A stretch of DNA of 64,000 nt from Anoplopoma fimbria (GCF_027596085.1 NC_072460.1:10955326-11019325), one strand, 5' to 3'; positions 13,861 through 28,870 are shown, counted from the stretch's first letter. Notes: generated by a model not told the origin, from the letters alone. Translations and numbers: made by a program.

Positions 13861-16800
13861 TTTAACCTGATTATTTTAGTGGCATTATTGATGCATCGTT
13901 TGAAACTTAAAATCTAACACATGTTGTCAACATTTATTTAAAGTCCATATAATTTCCTTCCTATTGGCAGAGCACTGATGTCACTTACTCCCTTTATTTT
14001 CCTTCTCTCTCACCTTTCCTACCAACTACCATACATCAATAATTTACTGTAAAATATTCTGAGCATGAGACTCCTTGAAGGCATCCCAGGAGCAAAGCCC
14101 ATAGGAATAGTAGGGCTGTGATAATGTATTTTAAACTTGAACTTTCCTTATCTAAATTCTGCAGTCTAGCGAACTATTGACAAACAGATTATTGCCAATT
14201 AGCAGTTTTGTGATGTGTCCTGTTGTACGTAATAAAGAATCGAGAGGATCGATAGCAAAGTCAACTAACAGGGTAGATAGTGCTTTAATCTTTAATCTTA
14301 TATCCTTGTATGGTTTAGGATTCAAGGATTGTGACCTACTGCTTGGTATCCCACAAATACATTGGGATATTTGTTAATTGATTTGTCATATTATAATCAC
14401 ATAACCATCTCATCCACATTTCAGAAACACATCCCACGTCCCCCTTTGTGCAGCTTTTCAACCCAAAAAATATCACACAAAATTCAAGGTTAGGCTGACT
14501 AATTCTGTAGAAGAACTTTACTTTGTGCTTTTTCAAAGTAATCAAAAGTTTTCAAAGGCATTTCCACTTTTCTCAATGAATGGACAGCCTTTAACAGCTG
14601 CCACTATTAGATTTGAATAAATTCAGCTTAAAGGGTCTATTTTAATAAATATCACAACTCAGGCTCATCTCCTATTATCTGTGGCTGTATGTTGTTATAA
14701 ACAGCATATTTAATACCTTACAGCCCATGTTTTCCACCAATTTTCCTACCACTTTAAACATTGACATGGTGAGTCACTCAAACACCTTCATGTTCTGTAC
14801 ATAGTTGAGAATGTCAGTGGTAACTTTTAAAAAAGGACACCTTATAAATCACAAATCTTTGTGTCATTGTATACATATTTATGCCTGAGACATCCCCCCC
14901 CACGGTCACTGTAGAGGTCCAAGCATCCCATCCATCAGTGGGTTCCTCCTGATGTTGCAATACTGTGATACAGAATAATAAAGAAGTAAGAAAGACCAGA
15001 AAATCAATAGATTATTCTGCAGATCACTTGATTCAGTAATGATCCAGTCCATTTATCGCCAGCCGTTGATTCATAAGGCCTGCTCTCAAGGGCGTACCCA
15101 CCCCACCTCTGCCCTGCTAACTCCTTTGCCATTGGTACTACTAATTATAAAACATTAAAAGCTAATCACATGGCAGTCCAAGGTTAGAAAAGACATGCAG
15201 TTTGGTTAAACTAGAGGGTTCATTTCATCACGAGAGAATATACTAGCTTTGATTCACTGGTAAAGTCAGATTTATACAGATGTTTAGAATAATATGATGA
15301 ATAGCAACACATGATTATGTTAATTAGCTCTGTTGCTAAAACAACTACTTTTTAGAAAATATATATGTCTATCAGATATCCTTTTAGTGGGCAATAGCTA
15401 TAGTCAAATAAAAAGATCAATATCAATTTCAGCACAGACTTGAAGGGGGAAACTACTTCAAAGCTGTGTTATTTATGTGATTTATCTTGTTACCATGCAA
15501 GCTGGTCACCAAAACAATCAAGACAACCAAACCATGATGAAATTACTTTTGAGATGATGTGTGCAGTCATAACTTCCAGCAGCTGTTGGTCAAGAATTAG
15601 AATACACACAACTGTTCCTAACCACAATATCTCAATTGTCTATTTCAATACACACACAAAAAAACCCATATATCTTTGGAGTTTTTAGAAGGCAGCTGTT
15701 ACCCCCTGTTGCTGATATAAACACATCCTGCCTTGACCTAACTCAGTGCTGGACACCCTAAGAGGAAATTGATATTGAACTTGTAATCTGATTGCGGATT
15801 GCAAAATTTCCAAAATGTCAGACTATTCCTTTAAAAGCCTTACCAACCATCAGGTGCTGTGGAGTTGCCCAGGTTTTTTTGTGATAACACACACACACAC
15901 ACAAATAAAAGTATATTTTTGCAATAGATCATTTTTAGTAGCCCAAAATGAACAGTCATTGCAGCTGCTCTTGCTCTTATGTGATAGTATATCCTCTCAT
16001 ATTCTAATTGTTGATTTCTAAAATAGCTATAGTAGCAGCTGCTGTAATACAGTGTTTTGAAATATATTTCTGTAGTCAAACCTACCAGTTTTTCAAGAAT
16101 AGAATACATAATTCCTTGGCTAGGAGCTCCGTGTGTGTAGTAACCAGCCCAAATACCTGTTTTATGTTCATCAAAACAAGCTCGGGTTTCACAATGAAAG
16201 TAAGTTATACTGTATTTTGTAGGCCACAAGAACGTAGTCAAACATGGGCGTGACATTGTGTAATGTTTTAGTTGAACATCGCTGTGTGTTTCGCTGTGAT
16301 TTCTTTTTCTTTTGGATACATATAATATGTGCCATGGCATAACAAGTTTGAAAAACAGTGGTCAAATCTGGCTGTTGAGTGTAGTATCACACACATGTTG
16401 TGTTGTAAAAACATTTTGAACATGGACCATTTTTCTGGCAGAAACTGACATTTTGATCAATGAAGAAAACACACGCATGCCACGAAGCCTCCAAGCCGTT
16501 CACCGGCAGGAGCCTTATCAAGGTCGACTTATTTTCAGTCACATTGCATGAGGGGGCAGATGAACTGGCATTCACCTTAATTAAATAAAGGCATGTACAA
16601 ATGTCCTTTAGCAGGTGGCTGTCTTATGGAAGTTAACGGGGGTGGCAGCTGCCTATGTATGGTAAACATGGAGCATTTTTGAAAAGTGATGGTGGCTGGT
16701 GAGGGAGGAGGGGGTGAGGGGAAGATTGGACAGCTGTCGCCAAACCCCACCTCTCACTGTGCTGACTTAGAGCTATTGCTCGATCAAGCCTTTGTATATA

Positions 16801-17920
16801 TTTTTCCAGTGCATTTCAACACTGTGTGCACCTAGTGTTTGAGGCCTCACAGAGACACATTTGGTGTGACAGATGTAGGCAGCACATGAGCAGCAGAGGG
16901 CAAGAGCTGCAATGCCTTGGCTAGTGAATGACTCTTTCTGTGAAACTTCAGGGATGAATTTCTCATGACCTCAAAGGCAACAGCATGGTGAAAATATGAC
17001 GTTGTAAAAAAGATTTTCCTTTTCGTTTAACAACTTCAATACACAGAAATACATTCTATTTAAAGTCTATATTAATCTGGTTGTTTGTCTTTCATCCCAG
17101 GGCAATATGTTTCTCTATCTAAGCTATTTGTGTGTTTAGGCAGCGGACAATGAGAGGTAGGTGGCTACTTCCTCAATCACTTCCAACAGGAAATTAAGTT
17201 GTGGTTCCTTCATGAAAACTGCAGTATCACACCAATCTTAACTTTCCTCAAAACAAACATTTGGAGGTTATAGATTAGTTAATCCTAAATAGTAAATTGC
17301 AATGTACTTAATCTGCTCAAAGGTAAGTGTGAAATGTATGCAGAATTACAAAAGCTGCGTTCTTTGCTAAAACAAATGCCATCTGCATCACGCTGGTCAC
17401 TGCACCATATGGTGATGATAAGATGCTCAGGTAAAATCTAATTTTAATAAATTCCTAATCAGCTTGGAGGGACACTGAAACAAGATAGTTAATAGAAATG
17501 TGTAGAGTCAGCAAGGTCTTTCACAGCTGTGGTCTTTAATAAGATTTGAGAGGCATACAACAACATTGCAGTCAATGTCATGTTGAGCTGCTCCCTCTGT
17601 CTGTAACTCCAACAGAGGGAAAAAAGAACAGACAAATAAGGGAGGCGAGGGGAGGAAAACATGGTCATCTGTTTCAAAAGAGCTGAAATCTGATCTCTGG
17701 GGGGAGAGGCGTAGTCGGAGGCACCATATAGTACACATCATCTCCCCCTGATCATTCATGCTTTCTAATTACAGAAGGTGAGGAGGGCCATAATTTTATC
17801 GTATTTGTTTTGCATCACTGCAAAAATAGAAAATGAGGGCTCGCCAAGCTGCACCAATTTACTTCATTTCGACCTTGATTAAAACAAAATTAATTGCCAC
17901 ATCTCTCATTATGTTGCAGG
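13861..17920. other. intergenic, no gene seen
   Basis: AT-rich. tagggctgtgataatg at 14110 may start a decayed transposon copy, but no matching end was found. A short (CA)n lies at 15889-15902. The 166-codon - strand frame at 15840-16340 has no domain or signal and is treated as chance. Confidence 0.45.
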
Positions 17921-18111
17921 CTGCATTTGATGACGCGAATGGAAAAACTACAAAATAAGATGCAAAGGCTCAGAGGGAGTGTGAGCACGACCTGGATGTT
18001 CAGGAGACGGCGCACTCCTCTGAGGATGAAAATGAACGGGCTCTCTCTCCGCAAAGCAATCTCAAGACACTGTCAGATGTTAGAATCCTGTTACTGAAGA
18101 TTCTGGATTAA
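17921..18111 (+). pseudogene. orphan coding-like segment with an in-frame stop
   Basis: After a good acceptor (CTCATTATGTTGCAG at 17906-17920) the frame reads AAFDDANGKTTK, a stop, then DAKAQRECEHDLDVQETAHS, SEDENERALSPQSNLKTLSD and VRILLLKILD, ending in TAA at 18109. The acidic, well-mixed composition looks like real protein, while the stop and lack of partner exons suggest a decayed exon or gene fragment. Another frame gives MEKLQNKMQRLRG, which might be the same protein before a frameshift. The family is not recognised. Confidence 0.35.
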
Positions 18112-20608
18112 GGACATAGTGAAGCTTTAATATTTTGTTTCAGTATTGTAGATTTAATGGAACATTTCAAGACCACATCAATCGTTTTTTTATATTTTTA
18201 CCTTATGACTATTACTTTTAAGACCTGGGTTTATCTAACAGTCATTTCATACAGAAAGGTGCCCCTTGCAAACAATCACAAACATTTAAATCCTATTTAC
18301 GTCCCTCAAGCCCCTGCGGCTCCTCCCCTCCCTAAAACACCATATGTCTCGGTAGATCAACTTGAGAAGTTTTCAGTAACCATGGTGTATGATTACATGA
18401 GAATTTCTCTCAGAGAAGGCCTCCAGGAAGAGTAAAATGCTAAATGCTATTTTTGAAATGAAATTCTCCTTCATGTGGCTGCACCTGTTTCCCTTGGAGA
18501 GTAAACAGAGCAGACGCCTGATAGAGTGGGCCTGCCCCGACACACACCTAATTCTAAAATATTTATTAGCTTTTGACTCTTTTTAAGGCGCCATCTGGGA
18601 CAAAGGGTACCCTGTTCCTCTTGCACTTATTTGGCTTCACTTATTCCTCTCCCCTCTTCACTGTGCTGCTTCAGCTGCTTATCTGCGACGGTGGCGACAC
18701 AAACATTAAATGCAACTAGCTCGAGTGCGCTCTGGTGCTGACCTCACACAGGTCGAACTGACCTGTGAAGTCAATGTTACTGTTGTTGTGAACTTGTGCA
18801 TGTGCTTTTTCCACACTCAGCTGAGTATTTGTGAGTAAGTGTGAGCATTTAGGGAGAGTGTGCGTCCTTACTTGCGAGCAGGTGCGTGTTGGGAGGGATC
18901 ATTATTTGGCATGCCTCGTCAAACCATAATGAAGGCAATGGGGACATTTTAATAATTGATTGAAATAATGTAAAGTAATCCAGCCAGCTTTCATTCTTGG
19001 CTCATCTGCTCCTAATTCTAAGACTGCTCTCAGTTGACAGGGGACAGGGAGGGACATTTAAGGACATGGGAGTGACATGGAGGAGCACATTTTATCCACC
19101 ATTACCCGTCATCTCATATTTCTCCCCAGCTCATACCAACGATGTTGTGATAAATAAAAAAGGTGAGTTGGATCCCCTGTCGGCACTCATCATGAGGCAC
19201 GCAGTCACAAATATAGGCAAAAAAAGAAGCTGTCACAAAACCTCCAGCGCTTTGCTCTTACTGCATCTGACGTGTACAATGAATTAATTTCATAATAATT
19301 TCCAGTATGTTCACTTGTTAAAGTAAGTGAACTTCTTCAGAGGTAGAAATGTGGGAAAACTGGTTTTAGGTAGGTTTCTCCTAAACATCCTACAAATTCT
19401 TACTGCACACCAAGCCTTGTATTTAATTTAAGTATGGCGCATTACATACGCTTAGACTACATGAGAAATGTAAACTTCTGATGATAAAGACCATAACTGA
19501 TAACCTTTAGGAGTCTGAAGAGTAAAGCACATCAGTTACGCATGACTGAGCGTCTTTGTTTAGACTGTATTTGAGCAATCAGCTGAGACTCTGTCACTCT
19601 GTTTGTCTCACACTGTGATAAAGTTTTATGATTGACCATAATTATTCCCCTGGGGGAACGTAACAGGGCTCCCTCAAAATTCAATCTTCAAGTTTCCCTG
19701 CTTGTATTGAAATCAAAGCATAAGAAATGTATGAAAAAACAGTTTTGTGTTGTTTTTTTGTTTACTGGAGTTACACCAGGTGTCATTAACAGATGCATGC
19801 AGACACACCTGTGATCCACTTAACGCCTCGCAAATGTGCAATTCTGTTTGTTCCTACTGTAGGTTACAAATTGCATTTGGTAAAAGGTCCATTTTTTCGG
19901 AAAATACTGCACATCCTGTGGTCTCTGCGTGCATGTATGCCCTTTATTACCAGTTATATTGTTACATTACATGCATCATATTGGTTACTCTTTCCCAAAT
20001 GCAGCTTTATTCTACATTTAAATTATGTTTTTAAACCCTCATTTAGTTTTTCCTTGCCTGTTTACACCTTGAGCAATAGTAGGATCTGTTTCAACAGTAA
20101 ATAGGTGCTTGCTTAACTTTGAGGATGGGTGTTGAAAACTTTTCCTTGCAGATTCTGCAATCCCCCTCCTACTGTGTTTGTTGAGACACCATGTTTTCAT
20201 CGTGTCATGCTGAGTGCTGTTGGGCGCACTATATCACCTGATATGGCGTTTATCCTTGAAAGCTTCATTGAATGCCTCAAACTCCCTTGGCAGGGACAGA
20301 ACTTGACATGTCTGTCTTCACTACAGCTGCTTTCGTGTAGCCGTTTAACACTGTCATTTGTAAATCGCTTCAATTTTGAATTTAGAAAGGGTGTTAAAAA
20401 AGATAAACATATATTATTTTTAAATAACTTCTTCTTCTTTATTATGAGGTAGTTAAGGCCGTTTGTCCCCGCCTCCTCACTCGCCCACTGAAAGTGTTCA
20501 GTTTTAGGACACAGGGGTCACACCTGTTGTGGAACTTGATAGAAGGCTTATTTATAAACTTTCTGAGCTCTAAATTCCTCCTTCAGAGAAAACGCTTCCA
20601 CATAAAGA
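18112..20608. other. intergenic, no gene seen
   Basis: Short open frames only, none with domain, signal or splice support. Confidence 0.5.
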
Positions 20609-20627
20609 GAGGGGGGGGGGGGGGGGT
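20609..20627. repeat. poly-G/poly-C run
   Basis: An uninterrupted run of about 17 G follows gagag. It could be a slippage-prone site and assembly error is possible. Confidence 0.85.
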
Positions 20628-23600
20628 CAGCTGAAATGCTTGTTTATGAACACAGCAGCAACTGGGAAATCCATACAACTTTGAAATGAGGAAATTAACA
20701 AGCCATCTAATCTGGAGACTTGCAGAGTTAAGGTCAAAGGACGAGAGCTTTGGACTATCAGTAAATCAAAATCATCTCCAAGCAGAAACAAAAATCTAAA
20801 TGTGTCATTTATGGTGTCATTTTCATTACATTGTTGAAAACAATATACTTCGATCAATGAACTCAAAAGAGGTGTTGTTAAAGCTCTGTATATTGTCTTT
20901 TTGAAGCTGTGCGGGTCATCTGTGTTTTCTGGCAGCGTTGCGCTCTCAACTGCTACTGTCGTGAAAACACTCTTTAAATCACGTCACATTGTGTATTCTG
21001 AGCGACCTTCACTGTGCCTTTGTGGTTATTTGAAAACTAAACACGACACAAGGACAGCCTCTGATAAACGCTATGCTTTGCTCCCAAAAAAAGGCAAAAG
21101 TCAGGATCGGGTCCAGAGGGGGCGTCTTAATATATTGCCTAAATTTAGGTACTGAGTTATGGCCCAGGAGATGTCTGGGTGGGCTCATGTGACGGATGAA
21201 AAGTTCTGAAAATGCTGAGTGGATTTGAAGTAGAAGAGGGAATACATTATAGCTGTGGGGCAGAGCCCCGGAGCAACTGATTGCATGACAGGTGCTGCTT
21301 GACAAGTGTCAGATGTGCCTTTTTGAAATGGGAAATTTTCATGACTTTTCAATGCTCGGGAACCATTTTTGTGTTTATCACTAATGACTGGATGCCCACA
21401 ATGTATCACAGAATATGGATCAGAGGGTAGATAAGTCTTTTTGAACCAGACATCTGACAGAAAATCCAAATTGGACATTTTTTCTCATGTCTTTAGTAAA
21501 ATGTTTACATCCAACAAAACAGACAGATATAAAAATAATGCAGTATCAGAGGGGGTCCCAATTTGCAGAAATCTACTTCAGGTTCTTCAGTGGGAGGGCA
21601 CTATTAGAAGGATCATCATATTCTGCTGAGCCCCTCTCTCAGTCACTCTTGCTGTGCCATGTAATGTAATGTTGTTCCTTTAACATTTAGCAGGGTTCAA
21701 GTCATTTTGCACTGGTCAGGAAATTGTAAGGACCAGATTGCGCACAAGTAAGCAGATACTGCACACTTTATTATAGACATCTGGGTATAATATTAGTCAC
21801 CTCTGCCAACACCAGCAAACCTAACAGGCAAAACATGTGACAAGGCGCAATACCAGACAAATCGATGGCACAAAACAGATTGCATTGCAGAGATTCCCTT
21901 TGCTGACAGGCCACGGGATAGTTTTGGCTTTTAAAAAATAGCGACATCTTTTAAGGTGACCCCTGGAGTGCTTCTTATAAAATTACAAGAGACAGAAATC
22001 CATTTGCAACTGTGCTATAACACTGAGATTACATTGTTACTTTAGAGCCTCGGTGCAAATTAATTTGAGGTTCATTTCATGTATTATATAAATGGATGGT
22101 GGTGGGAAAATGAAATCCCAGTATTGCACATTTCTATATATTGTTTTATTTCTGCGGAGGGGGTTTGGGATCACTGTGCTTGCCATTCAATTGGCCAGCA
22201 GGGCAAGGTTCCAGCAGATTTAACTCTTTTATAGCTACAGCTGTCAAGAGGGTACAAGGACAAAAACAATTCTAGATGCGTCTCCCATAAATAAGAGTAG
22301 GATAGGGCTTTAACATATGCATATATAAACGTCAGGGACTAATAGCTGCCACAAATATAAATAACGTCAGGTCATGGTTATGAATTCAAAGCCTGAAATA
22401 AATATGATTTTTATCTGTATTTCAAAATAATTATTTAGATTTTCTAATTCAAAGTTATTCAAAATTGTCAAAATTCAAAAGTGAGATTTTCTACTGTACT
22501 GCAGGTGATCAGCTGGATCTGCATCTGCATTTCAAATGCACAACCTCACCTGGCAGTGAGCTCCAGCGAACTCTCCTGATGATTTAAGATCCATGTACTC
22601 CGACTGGACTGCAGCATTGTAAAAGAAAAGTTGTATTATTGCACTACTTTGCTTTAGACTTTTATTCCCGGCTCTTAATCATGTTGTAAATGCAGGTTGT
22701 CAAATGGATAAAGTTACAATCCTTTTAAAGCACAGCAATTGAAGCTACCATAGTGTTTGTTTGGTGCAATCTAATTATAGCCGAAGAATGTGAGCAGACA
22801 ACCTCTCAGGACGTCTTGTGTTTTTAGTTTTTAAACCAGTGCGGAAAAAAGACTGGATCTACCAAAATGGGCCACTTGTTATTTTTGAAAAAAATGCACC
22901 ATTTCATACTGCGCATATATAAATGTGAGTTTAAAACACGAATTGTCTATATCTTCACATATTTTAGGTTGGTCATTTTCAAAGTTGGTTGAGTTGGATT
23001 ATTTAATTCACTTTGGTGACAAAATGTCACCGTTTACATCTCTGAGCGTTGTTGTCTCACACCCTTCAGGCCTGAAAGAGTTACAGGAGCAGTTACCTGT
23101 AAAGTTACAAACTCTCTGATTGGGCCCGGCACCCTTTCACCCAGCAGCACCCACCCATATGGCCAGAGTGCACACCGTGTCAATGGGGCAGCCCTGTCAG
23201 GTATGAATATCGGAGCATCTCATACCCCTATCTAGGGACCTTGGAGCCATGTGTCGACATGCATCGCACTGTTAGCTACATCGCCTGGTCATATTGGGGA
23301 CAGGAAAGAAGTGGCGGAACAGAAGCACTCCAGATGTTCTTCATCAGTGGGCCACAGGGGAAGTCTGTTACCGCAACACCTGGCTCATTCTGCTCTGGGC
23401 TCGGAGGCAGAGCGGTGATGCTCTGCCTCAGTCTGGCTATCTGACTGAAAATAGACTGCTCAAGGGTAGTACAGGATCCATTGTTCACATGGACAGGACA
23501 TGTAAACTCCTCTATGTAAACTTTAACAACAATCATGTTGTATTAATCCTGAATAGTGGGTGCTCAATGCATGCTGTACAGGTCTGAACATATGCACATA

Positions 23601-26600
23601 CACAGGTTTAAAGTCACACAAAGTCTGTACTATGTCTGCATTTATAACTACTCCAGTTTTTACATAAAGCTCTTAATAAAGCTAAATCAACCATCCACCT
23701 TTCCCCTCACTGATTTATGATGTATGCACTATATGTCTTGAATAAATATCAAAAGCAAATACCCTGCAGTTTATGCACCCTGTTTAATACAATTTATCCT
23801 GCCTCTATCCCACTAAGGTGTGAAAGCACTGTACTACACCTCAAATATGTTCTACATAAACTGTGATATTTTTTTGGGTGTATTTTTCAGATTTGCAATA
23901 AAACTGCCAACTCGCAGGCTTCAGATTTGGAGCTATCACGTTGAAAAAAAAAGCCGTTTATTTTCATTATGGCAGTGGGAGAGCAGGGAAAATGAAGAGG
24001 GCAGCGGCACAGGTGAAAAACGACAGATGCCACGCTCAATAATACCAATGTTAAAATCTCCTTGACCTGCGGGTCATCAAATACCAACCCCAATTCGTTT
24101 CATATTTTCCTTGCCGGATCAATGGTAGCATAAATTTGGGCCTCAATGACAAGAATAATTTAAAACAGATCTATAAACGATAGAATGCTATTCCCTATGG
24201 TCACAGATGCATAACAATTTTCTAGATTGACAGGATGAGGCTCCTAAAGCGTCGCCAAGGATTCATGCACATGTGAGTGTGAAGAAAAAAACAGAAAACA
24301 CACGTTATAATATAAGGCATGTGTGTTTGCATAAACACCCTGCCCTGTTTGGTGAGCCTTTATCTGGTGAGTTCAAGAGCATATTGAGATATCGATCTTT
24401 TCTGAATTTCTTGGGCTTTTCTGCTCTGATCAGCAAAGATAGGAAGGACAAATTGTTTAACATACCTGAATATATAATAATGTCAATGCTGAACCCCCTC
24501 CCTCCTTACTTAAGCCAAAGGAGTCTGACTTTGACCACCTCCAGGGAATAAAAGAGAAGCAATAAATGTATGTAAAATGTAAAAATGTATTAATGAAACT
24601 CAGAATAGGAGCTGCTTTTAAACATGCAAAAACGTAGAAATTTGCTCTGCTATAGTTTTAATTTTAGAAGTTATAATCTAAAATAAGACATGTGGTAGGC
24701 TCATCAAATCTGTTCTATACACAGACACCATTTCCCTGCTTAGAGGACAAGATTATTGGAGTTCACGCTAATACTGTTTTGCAAAGCATAAAAGCCTCTT
24801 GCTGATAAATATTAATTTGAGCCTTCATGATGTATTTGAAAATTCCGGCTAAAATGTCACCACATGGAACATTAATGTAATATTTCAAGGCCTGAGAGCA
24901 ATACTCATATTGATTGCATTTATTTGACTCTGGGGAGGAGAAATAATTCTTCAATGTGGAGACACATCTGGTAGCCAAAGATGCGAAGCACGGAATGAGA
25001 AAATGCAAAATAACAATAAAAAATAATAGGACTTGTATTTAAATGCATTATCCCTGCATTGTTTGGATACCAGTGCCTTATTATATCCGAGAAAAGACAG
25101 ATGCACCCAGGTCTTTTACTGCTACCTCTGAAAGGTTTAATTTTCTATAAAGTGTTTAATACCCAACAAGAGGAGAGCAGATCGTTTGCATTCAGCTATT
25201 TTCTCTCCTCCCTGCTATTTGCAGCAGGTCCCCTGTGATAAAGCCTAACAGCTAAATGACAAGAGTCCTGTTAGTGCCTCTTTTTGGTGCTAATTCTCCC
25301 TTTTTCTTTACAGCACTTTGCATTGCCGCTTTGCTTTTCCAGAATTGCGAGTTCATCCGGAAAAAAAATCCAACTTCAAGGCGTTGTCACACGAGGATCC
25401 TGTCCTTTGTTATTAACGATATTGACTCGCAGTGGGTCCCGGCGCCTGATTGTCTTTGTGCAAATGAACTGAAATCTGAGAAACAGCACCTTGACCCTCA
25501 GCCCATCCGTCACCAGCAGCACGGACTTGATTAATTGGATCAACAATATTTGGGCGTGTGGATCTTAAATCATTCGTTCTTGAATGATACTTAAAACTAT
25601 TTACCTTTTTAACAATAGACCCGCAGCGGCTTTTTTTTATGTCACGTTGAAGACTAATGCAAAAAAAAAAAAAAAAGAAAAATCCCTACAGAGTTAAACT
25701 TGCATGCACATGGACGCGAGAGCGCCATTAAAAATAAAAACCTTATTTATAGTTTGCGTGTTCATGCATTATGTCTTTCTGCGCCACACAGTGTGTTAAG
25801 GAAAATGTTAATGAAAATGTTAAGTCCTTTCATTTTCCTCTATGATATATACATCTTAAAAAAAGAGGCAACTTTTTCCTAGTAGCTTTAAATGTCCCGT
25901 ATTTTGTTAAGATGTACGATACAAAATAAAAGAAGTTCATGCTCAAAAAGTTTCCTCACTTTGAGGAGAAAGTCTCACCATCCTGCACAGCGGCACTCTG
26001 AATACAACACGGCTAAAGCGCCTCCCACTGGCGCATCTCAGTACCAGAGCGCCCTGCATGTTCACCAACACCTGACCAACTTCTTCTCCAAAAAACGAAA
26101 ATTACATTTTTAAGGCAATAGCATTAATTAGGTTGGTTCGAAAACAAGGCAGGGTACATAGTAATGCAATAGTATTAATAAGGTGCAGACAGAATGAGGA
26201 GTTTACCAGTCATTTTGGCGCAGAGTGTCACAGAAGTTAACATTGCGACACTCAAATCATTCTGGTTTGGGCGTGTAAACTAGAATCTGAGAGATTTCCC
26301 ATTAAGTATTCTGTAAATACTTAATGAATGACCCTTTGATTATATTTCATGTGAAAAATCAGGTGTCATCTCTCAAAAAGGTACCAGCCAGTGTAATCTG
26401 TGACTGGTTAAATGATCCACCAAAGACACATTTTCCTGACAGTCACTGCTTAAAGGGTGTTAAATTCAGACTTTGGTTTGGGGCTTCACCCACTAAATAA
26501 GCTCTTATTGGCCCCACTTGGCTACTCTGTCTTAACAAAAAATCTGTTTTGCGGCATGAATGTCATTCTTGTTTATTTAATTGTTTTTAAAGACATTCAG

Positions 26601-28621
26601 GGTGCATTCCTGTTTTATTGACAACTTTATTGTGAAGTTAAAGAGGAAATATGGACAGATGATGTGACAGAGGTCCTACTCTGAATTCAAACTGCGTGGT
26701 TATTACCTTTGCCAAATAAGCCACCAGGACCATTTGAACCCAGTTACATCTGTGTTTGTCAGCAACGTGCCCCAGATTCTTTTACAAGATATTTCCTCTT
26801 TTTTGGTTAAAAATGATCAGCTAAATAAGCAGCTGAAGTGTTTGGTTAGTATGAAACCAAACACTGCAGGTGATGCAGGGATGATAACGACAAGTCTACT
26901 GCAAATAAACTGTTGTCATTCTTGTCTCACTTTTCATTAAAACTTTTGAATTTGCTCAGTTGCTCAGGTGAAATATCGAGGGGCCTTTCCCTCATGCTTC
27001 ACACCGCCAGGAACCAGGAAGTTTTCAGAAAATTCATAACAATAAACAACCGACCAAGGATATCCTAAATAATGGATTTACACAAAAACCCAAGACAACG
27101 CCTTCAAAAAGCAAATACCTTTTATCACCATCTGTAGCCGGCACCTGGGAAGGTGGGCTTTGTGTGGAGAAGAGAGAGGAGGGAAATCATGGTTTTTGGC
27201 GCAGACAATGTGAGCATTTAAATAAGAAATGGAATCTGAGCCCAACTGTTTACTTTATTCTTCAATTCCCACCCCAGGTCATGAAAGCAACACAAAAAAG
27301 AGAATCAAACTGAAACAGTCCCATTTTCTTTAGGTGTCAAGAAAATACATCAGCCCAGGAAATGACAAGTTTCATACCAGCGAACAGTGGGACACATTGC
27401 TATATGATAAGTGATGATTGTAAGAAATCTCTAGTGTACTCTCCTTGTCTCCCTATCCATCTCTGTGCTCACTTGTCATTTTCACTTTCCGTTTGCTTGC
27501 CTTGAATTTCAGGGGGAATGGTAAAGAATTTAATTTCACAACACTAACAAATAAGGCTTGTCTGGCCCTGAACTGTATGTGACATAAAGCAGAAGTATGT
27601 ACTGTTGGGGCTAGATGGGTCAGCCAGGCATCAACGGTGGCATCAGTAAAGTGGCTGCACTGTGGCAGGTGATTTAATGGTTGTCACAGCAGCGGTAGAA
27701 GTGTACAGAGACAGGATTCCAGTCAAAGCTAATATTTGTGATGAATCACTGTCAAGCCAGAGGTAAATGTAACACTAATAGACATGGGGAGATCTACTGT
27801 TAGCTGGTTTTGCTAATGAGCATATTCTTTCAGAGAGGTGGTGTCACTTCTGTGTGCTGGTTCCATACAGTAAGGAGAGAAATGAGGGGGCTTATATTGG
27901 ATTGGGTGTAATGAGAGTGTCATAGCCATACCGCTGTGAGAAAGAAGCTCAGTGGAGCAGCTCAGACGTGCAGTGCAGTGAGGCCTGAGATGCTGAGTTT
28001 TTGTTGTTTGCAGACGATCTTTACTAATACTCATTATAGGTGATATCTGGTTGAATTGTGTTAACAAAAATAACTGCATACTGACAACTTGAGCAGAGCT
28101 GGGTGCTGTAATGAAGTACGATATGAGTCACTGGCACTTTATGTGAGTATTTCTAGTGTGGGAGACTTTCTTTTCGTCAACAAATTTTCATGGGGATTCT
28201 TTTCTTTGCTCCATATTTATTTTTATGTACTGATTCAGATGTTTCATTCACTGTGAGATAAGTACATGAAATACTAATGTAGTCAACTTTTCAGAAACTA
28301 TAGTATGAAAAACAGCCTTGTATCATCTTAATGACCTATGCATTTTAAACATTTATTTATCTATTTTCAGTCTGTTGAAGACAGACCTGACCGCATAAAA
28401 AAAATCTCCTATTTAGAGATAGAAACTTCAGTTTTCATTAACTGATTGAGATTTTACCTCACTGGTTAGCTACAGTATCACATACCTCACTTTAATGCAT
28501 GTGGTAGGCCTATAATTGAACACTTAGGACTTTACTTTTGTACACTTTCTTTCAAATCCTATTGTTGTTAAGTATTTTCTCTGATTGGGATATTGCTATT
28601 TTACTTAAATAAAATAAAAAA
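20628..28621. other. intergenic, no gene seen
   Basis: There is no convincing exon. A run of about 15 A lies at 25661-25675. Otherwise unique AT-rich sequence that might include conserved non-coding elements. Confidence 0.45.
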
Positions 28622-28870
28622 TTAGGGCTGAAATAATGAGTCAATTTATTTATTAACTGGTTCCTTGGGAGTTTATCAGCAGCCATTTTTGTAATAAATC
28701 CATTTAGTTCAGTTTCATGAAGTATAAATTCCAAATATACATCTAACTTCTTAAATGTGAGAATTTGATTGTTTTTTTGCAAAAAGACATCATTTTAGCC
28801 TCTGGGATATTTGATCACAAAACACACACATAATGATAAGTTATATAATAATGATTAGTTGCTGCCCTAA
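28622..28870. mobile_element. MITE-like non-autonomous DNA transposon relic
   Basis: It starts ttagggctgaaataatgag and ends aatgattagttgctgcccta, so the ends form diverged terminal inverted repeats around TTAGGGC. The internal words (cttaaatgtgagaatttgat) match a family very common in teleost genomes. At about 249 bp it has no coding capacity. Confidence 0.7.

Noticed and set aside
15840..16340. 166-codon open frame on the - strand, the longest in the window outside repeats
   Set aside because: It crosses a CA tract, has no domain, signal peptide or splice support, and its composition looks random.
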